Part shown: positions 61,968 through 64,000 of the stretch, in pieces | Layout: every line of letters starts with the position of its first letter | How positions within the stretch are numbered: the stretch's first letter is position 1 | NCBI GenBank assembly: GCA_014378465.1 | Contig: JACMNQ010000009.1 | Coordinates: forward strand, 21,508-85,507 | From: Oligoflexia bacterium | GTDB lineage: Bacteria > Bdellovibrionota > UBA1018 | Reading direction: 5' to 3' | Length of the DNA: 64,000 bases | Position numbers and translations under genes: made by a program | The notes under the pieces: model-generated | Database searches by the model: none | What the model was told of the DNA's origin: nothing | What the model saw: the letters and a program-made list of their open reading frames with translations, nothing else

Positions 61968-62587
61968 CCTGCCTTGGCCTGATTCACTCTTCGATGGGTG
62001 ATATACCACTTCAGGGCCATCAGTCCGATGATGCTGAAAGTCACGAAGACCAAGCCGTTTTCAACGTGCTTGATCACTCGCACGACTTTGTCCAGTTCAT
62101 CACCGAAGTAGTACACGGCTCCCACAATGGCAGGAACGCTGATCAGAGCCGCCAAACCATCATAGAGAATAAAGGTGCGAAAAGGCACGTGAAGAGTTCC
62201 AGCCGAAAAATAAACCGGAGCGCGAAAACCAGGCATGAAGCGAGCTGCGAAGAGAAGCTTGTTGCCCTTCTCCTTGAATTTCTTCGAAACCAGGTTGAGC
62301 CGCTCGTCAGGCAGAAGTTTGTGGAAAAACCATTTTTTCGTGAGCTTGCGGCCGTACTTCGCGCCCAGCATGAAGATGAGAGCATCCCCCAGCATCACAC
62401 CGGCGAAACACAGGATGATAGTCGTCCAGATTTCCGTCACTCCGTAATAAGCGAGCAGTCCGCCTGCGAAGAGAGTGACATCCTCTGGGATGGGAAGGCC
62501 TAGCCCGCAAGCGAGCAAAATGCCAAAGACCACGAAATACGGAGTCGGGCCGTAGAAACTCAGAAGAAAATCAACGAGGGTATCCAT
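61964..62587 (-). CDS. DedA family membrane protein
   Basis: The 207-residue protein has the DedA pattern: Y-G-x-x-x-Y-F-V-V-F-x-x-x-x, G-L-P-I-P-E-D at the first re-entrant loop, then G-D-A-L-I-F-M-L-G-A-K-Y-G-R, F-A-A/L-R-F-M-P-G-F-R-A-P-V-Y-F and about five membrane segments. The family flips undecaprenyl phosphate or phospholipid, depending on subgroup. It is coupled by ATGA to the M14 gene. Confidence 0.93.
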   Translation of the reverse strand: MDTLVDFLLSFYGPTPYFVVFGILLACGLGLPIPEDVTLFAGGLLAYYGVTEIWTTIILCFAGVMLGDALIFMLGAKYGRKLTKKWFFHKLLPDERLNLVSKKFKEKGNKLLFAARFMPGFRAPVYFSAGTLHVPFRTFILYDGLAALISVPAIVGAVYYFGDELDKVVRVIKHVENGLVFVTFSIIGLMALKWYITHRRVNQAKAG

Positions 62588-62644
62588 TTGTTAGAAAAGG
62601 CTAACAGACTCCCCCGAAATTGGGATGTCTTTTTATGGGCGAAC

Positions 62645-63556
62645 TCACTCCGGCTTTTTCAAAAGTGAAAGAGGGTGAGCATTGCGGTACTCATCCATCA
62701 ATCCCCCCAGGTCCACATGGGTATAACGCTGGGTCGTGGAGAGTCGGGCGTGCCCCAGAAGCTCCTGAATCGCACGCAGATCGGCTCCAGCCGCAAGAAG
62801 GTGGGTGGCAAAACTGTGACGGAGGCCATGAGGCGACAAAGATTTGGTTGAGGCGATCCGAACGAGGTGTTTGTTCAGGATCCGAGCTACGCTGCGAGTC
62901 GTCAGGCGGCTGCCACGAAAATTGACGAAAAGTGGACTGCCTTGCTCCACCTCAGGACGGGCACTCAGATAAACCTCAAGTGCGAAGCGAGCGGGAGTTC
63001 CAAACGGAACTGTCCTCTCCTTCGAGCCTTTTCCGAACACTTTGACCCAGCCTTCCTTCAGATCCGCTTCACCGACGTTCAGCCCCACCGCTTCGCTTAC
63101 TCGAAGACCGCTGCCATAAATCAATTCAAACAGAGCCCGGTCCCGTTTTCCAAGGGTCGTGGAAAGATCCGGTGCTTCGATCAGCTCCTTCATCTCCTCG
63201 ATCTTGAAGAACTGAGGCAGACTTTTTTTCGTTTTTGGACTCGGAACCAGTGCTCCCACGTCGCGATCAATCCAGCCCTGCAGTTTCAGATATTTCAAAA
63301 ATGTCCGGATCGCTGAAAGTCGCCGACACAGACTGGACCGCTCATGGGTGGGATAGAGGCCAGCAAGGTAAGTCCGGAGCTGCAGCGGTTTGAGAGCTTT
63401 GGAAAGCTCAGCTACGTCCTGAAGCCCCAGGGAACGCAAATGGACTTCCCAATGCCTCAGATCACCCTCATACGCCCGCAAGGTATGAGCGCTCACCTGG
63501 CGGTGGGACTGGAGATGCTGAAGGAATTCTTTCAGGGCGGACTCGATGGATTTCAC
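62645..63556 (-). CDS. xerC: Tyrosine recombinase XerC/XerD
   Basis: The 303-residue product has the SAM-like N-domain and the full catalytic set: Arg152 (G-L-R-V-S-E), a lysine near residue 176, His243 and Arg246 (H-G-L-R-H), His269 and Tyr278. Size and the neighbouring trmFO point to the chromosomal dimer-resolution enzyme, not a phage integrase. I see no dif site here. XerC or XerD cannot be told apart by eye. Confidence 0.92.
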   Translation of the reverse strand: MKSIESALKEFLQHLQSHRQVSAHTLRAYEGDLRHWEVHLRSLGLQDVAELSKALKPLQLRTYLAGLYPTHERSSLCRRLSAIRTFLKYLKLQGWIDRDVGALVPSPKTKKSLPQFFKIEEMKELIEAPDLSTTLGKRDRALFELIYGSGLRVSEAVGLNVGEADLKEGWVKVFGKGSKERTVPFGTPARFALEVYLSARPEVEQGSPLFVNFRGSRLTTRSVARILNKHLVRIASTKSLSPHGLRHSFATHLLAAGADLRAIQELLGHARLSTTQRYTHVDLGGLMDEYRNAHPLSLLKKPE

Positions 63557-63605
63557 TCAATCTCCAGTTTAACGGCCTCTGCGGCTATGGTAAAGAAAGG
63601 CTTCA

Positions 63606-64000
63606 ATGAATTTAAAAAAATCAGAAGTCAAAGTCCATGTCGTCGGTAGTGGTCTCGCCGGAAGCGAAGCCGCCTATTTCCTGGCGGAGCGAGGGATTCA
63701 GGTCCTCCTTCACGAGATGCGTCCCGAACGGATGACTGAAGCTCACAAGACCGACCGCTGCGCTGAACTCGTCTGCAGCAACTCCTTCAAATCCATGGCC
63801 GCTGATTCGGCTCCGGGCATGCTCAAGGCTGAGATGGTTGAAATGGGCTCACTGGTTCTCAAGGCCGCCAAAGATGCACAAGTCCCCGGCGGCCAGGCGC
63901 TCGCCGTGGACCGTGATGTATTCGCTGAAGCCGTGACGAAAGTGATTCACACGCACCCGAACATCACGCTCGTGCCCGGTGAAGTCACCGCTCCCTTTGA
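63606..64000 (+). CDS. trmFO: Methylenetetrahydrofolate-tRNA uracil-5 methyltransferase TrmFO, 3' end beyond window
   Basis: The ATG at 63606 has AAAGG six bases away. The 131 visible residues open with the FAD-binding [14 protein letters not shown]. TrmFO landmarks follow: H-E-M-R-P, [13 protein letters not shown], and [10 protein letters not shown]. It methylates U54 of tRNA using methylenetetrahydrofolate and FAD. It is divergent from xerC by 50 bases. The right edge of the window cuts it. Confidence 0.95.
   Translation, partial: MNLKKSEVKVHVVGSGLAGSEAAYFLAERGIQVLLHEMRPERMTEAHKTDRCAELVCSNSFKSMAADSAPGMLKAEMVEMGSLVLKAAKDAQVPGGQALAVDRDVFAEAVTKVIHTHPNITLVPGEVTAPF

Noticed and set aside
62645..63556. 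Tyrosine recombinase as a sign of a mobile element
   Set aside because: Size and motifs are those of Xer, the neighbours are housekeeping genes, and no repeats, attachment sites or phage genes are present.

Overview
The window reads as chromosome of a flagellated, diderm bacterium of the Bdellovibrionota type. This is an inference from gene content, not from a marker gene. The pointers are two adjacent flagellin paralogues, many large secreted proteins and lipoproteins with no recognisable family, an L,D-transpeptidase, a DUF2232 membrane gene inside the S6/S18/L9 ribosomal operon, and a second MotAB set next to a FliG-type protein. Base and codon use look even throughout. I saw no prophage, insertion sequence, CRISPR array, tRNA or rRNA.

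Layout. 1-4.6 kb: the end of a large lipoprotein gene that runs off the left edge, then an L,D-transpeptidase. 4.6-8.7 kb (minus): an operon in the order rpsF, rpsR, DUF2232, rplI, dnaB, with a terminator-like hairpin before dnaB. 8.9-24.4 kb: housekeeping genes (tatC, cyclophilin, MarC, double M16 protease, RRM protein, hemW) mixed with secreted proteins. One of these, a DUF4360-type protein with proline-rich repeats, sits behind a near-perfect sigma-54 promoter. 24.4-30.8 kb: grpE, dnaK and dnaJ, then an LpoA-like lipoprotein. 31.4-37.9 kb: a flagellar filament operon (fliD, fliS, a FlgN-like gene, a TPR protein, a GT9 glycosyltransferase and two small unknowns). 37.9-42.8 kb: rarA, nadK, recN and an LpxH-like phosphatase. 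42.8-45.5 kb (minus): a small FlaG-like gene and two flagellins. 45.8-47.9 kb: meaB and an M48 protease.

The most interesting region is 47.9-58.1 kb. A lipoprotein gene diverges from a tightly packed eight-gene plus-strand operon. It encodes an outer-membrane beta-barrel with a periplasmic domain, a TPR lipoprotein, a 795-residue protein with a duplicated FliF-like periplasmic module, one membrane helix and a complete cytoplasmic FliG, a stand-alone cyclic-nucleotide-binding protein, MotA, MotB, a zinc-ribbon/TM/SH3b protein and a two-haem-motif secreted protein. The FliM-binding EHPQ motif of FliG is not conserved. Together these look like an envelope-spanning, ion-driven motor whose rotor is a membrane-anchored FliF-FliG chimera, distinct from the ordinary flagellum. 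That role is inferred.

58.1-64 kb (minus, then plus): a GT39-type membrane glycosyltransferase, a TrmA/RlmD-type methyltransferase, an M14 peptidase, a DedA protein, a Xer recombinase and the start of trmFO, which runs off the right edge.
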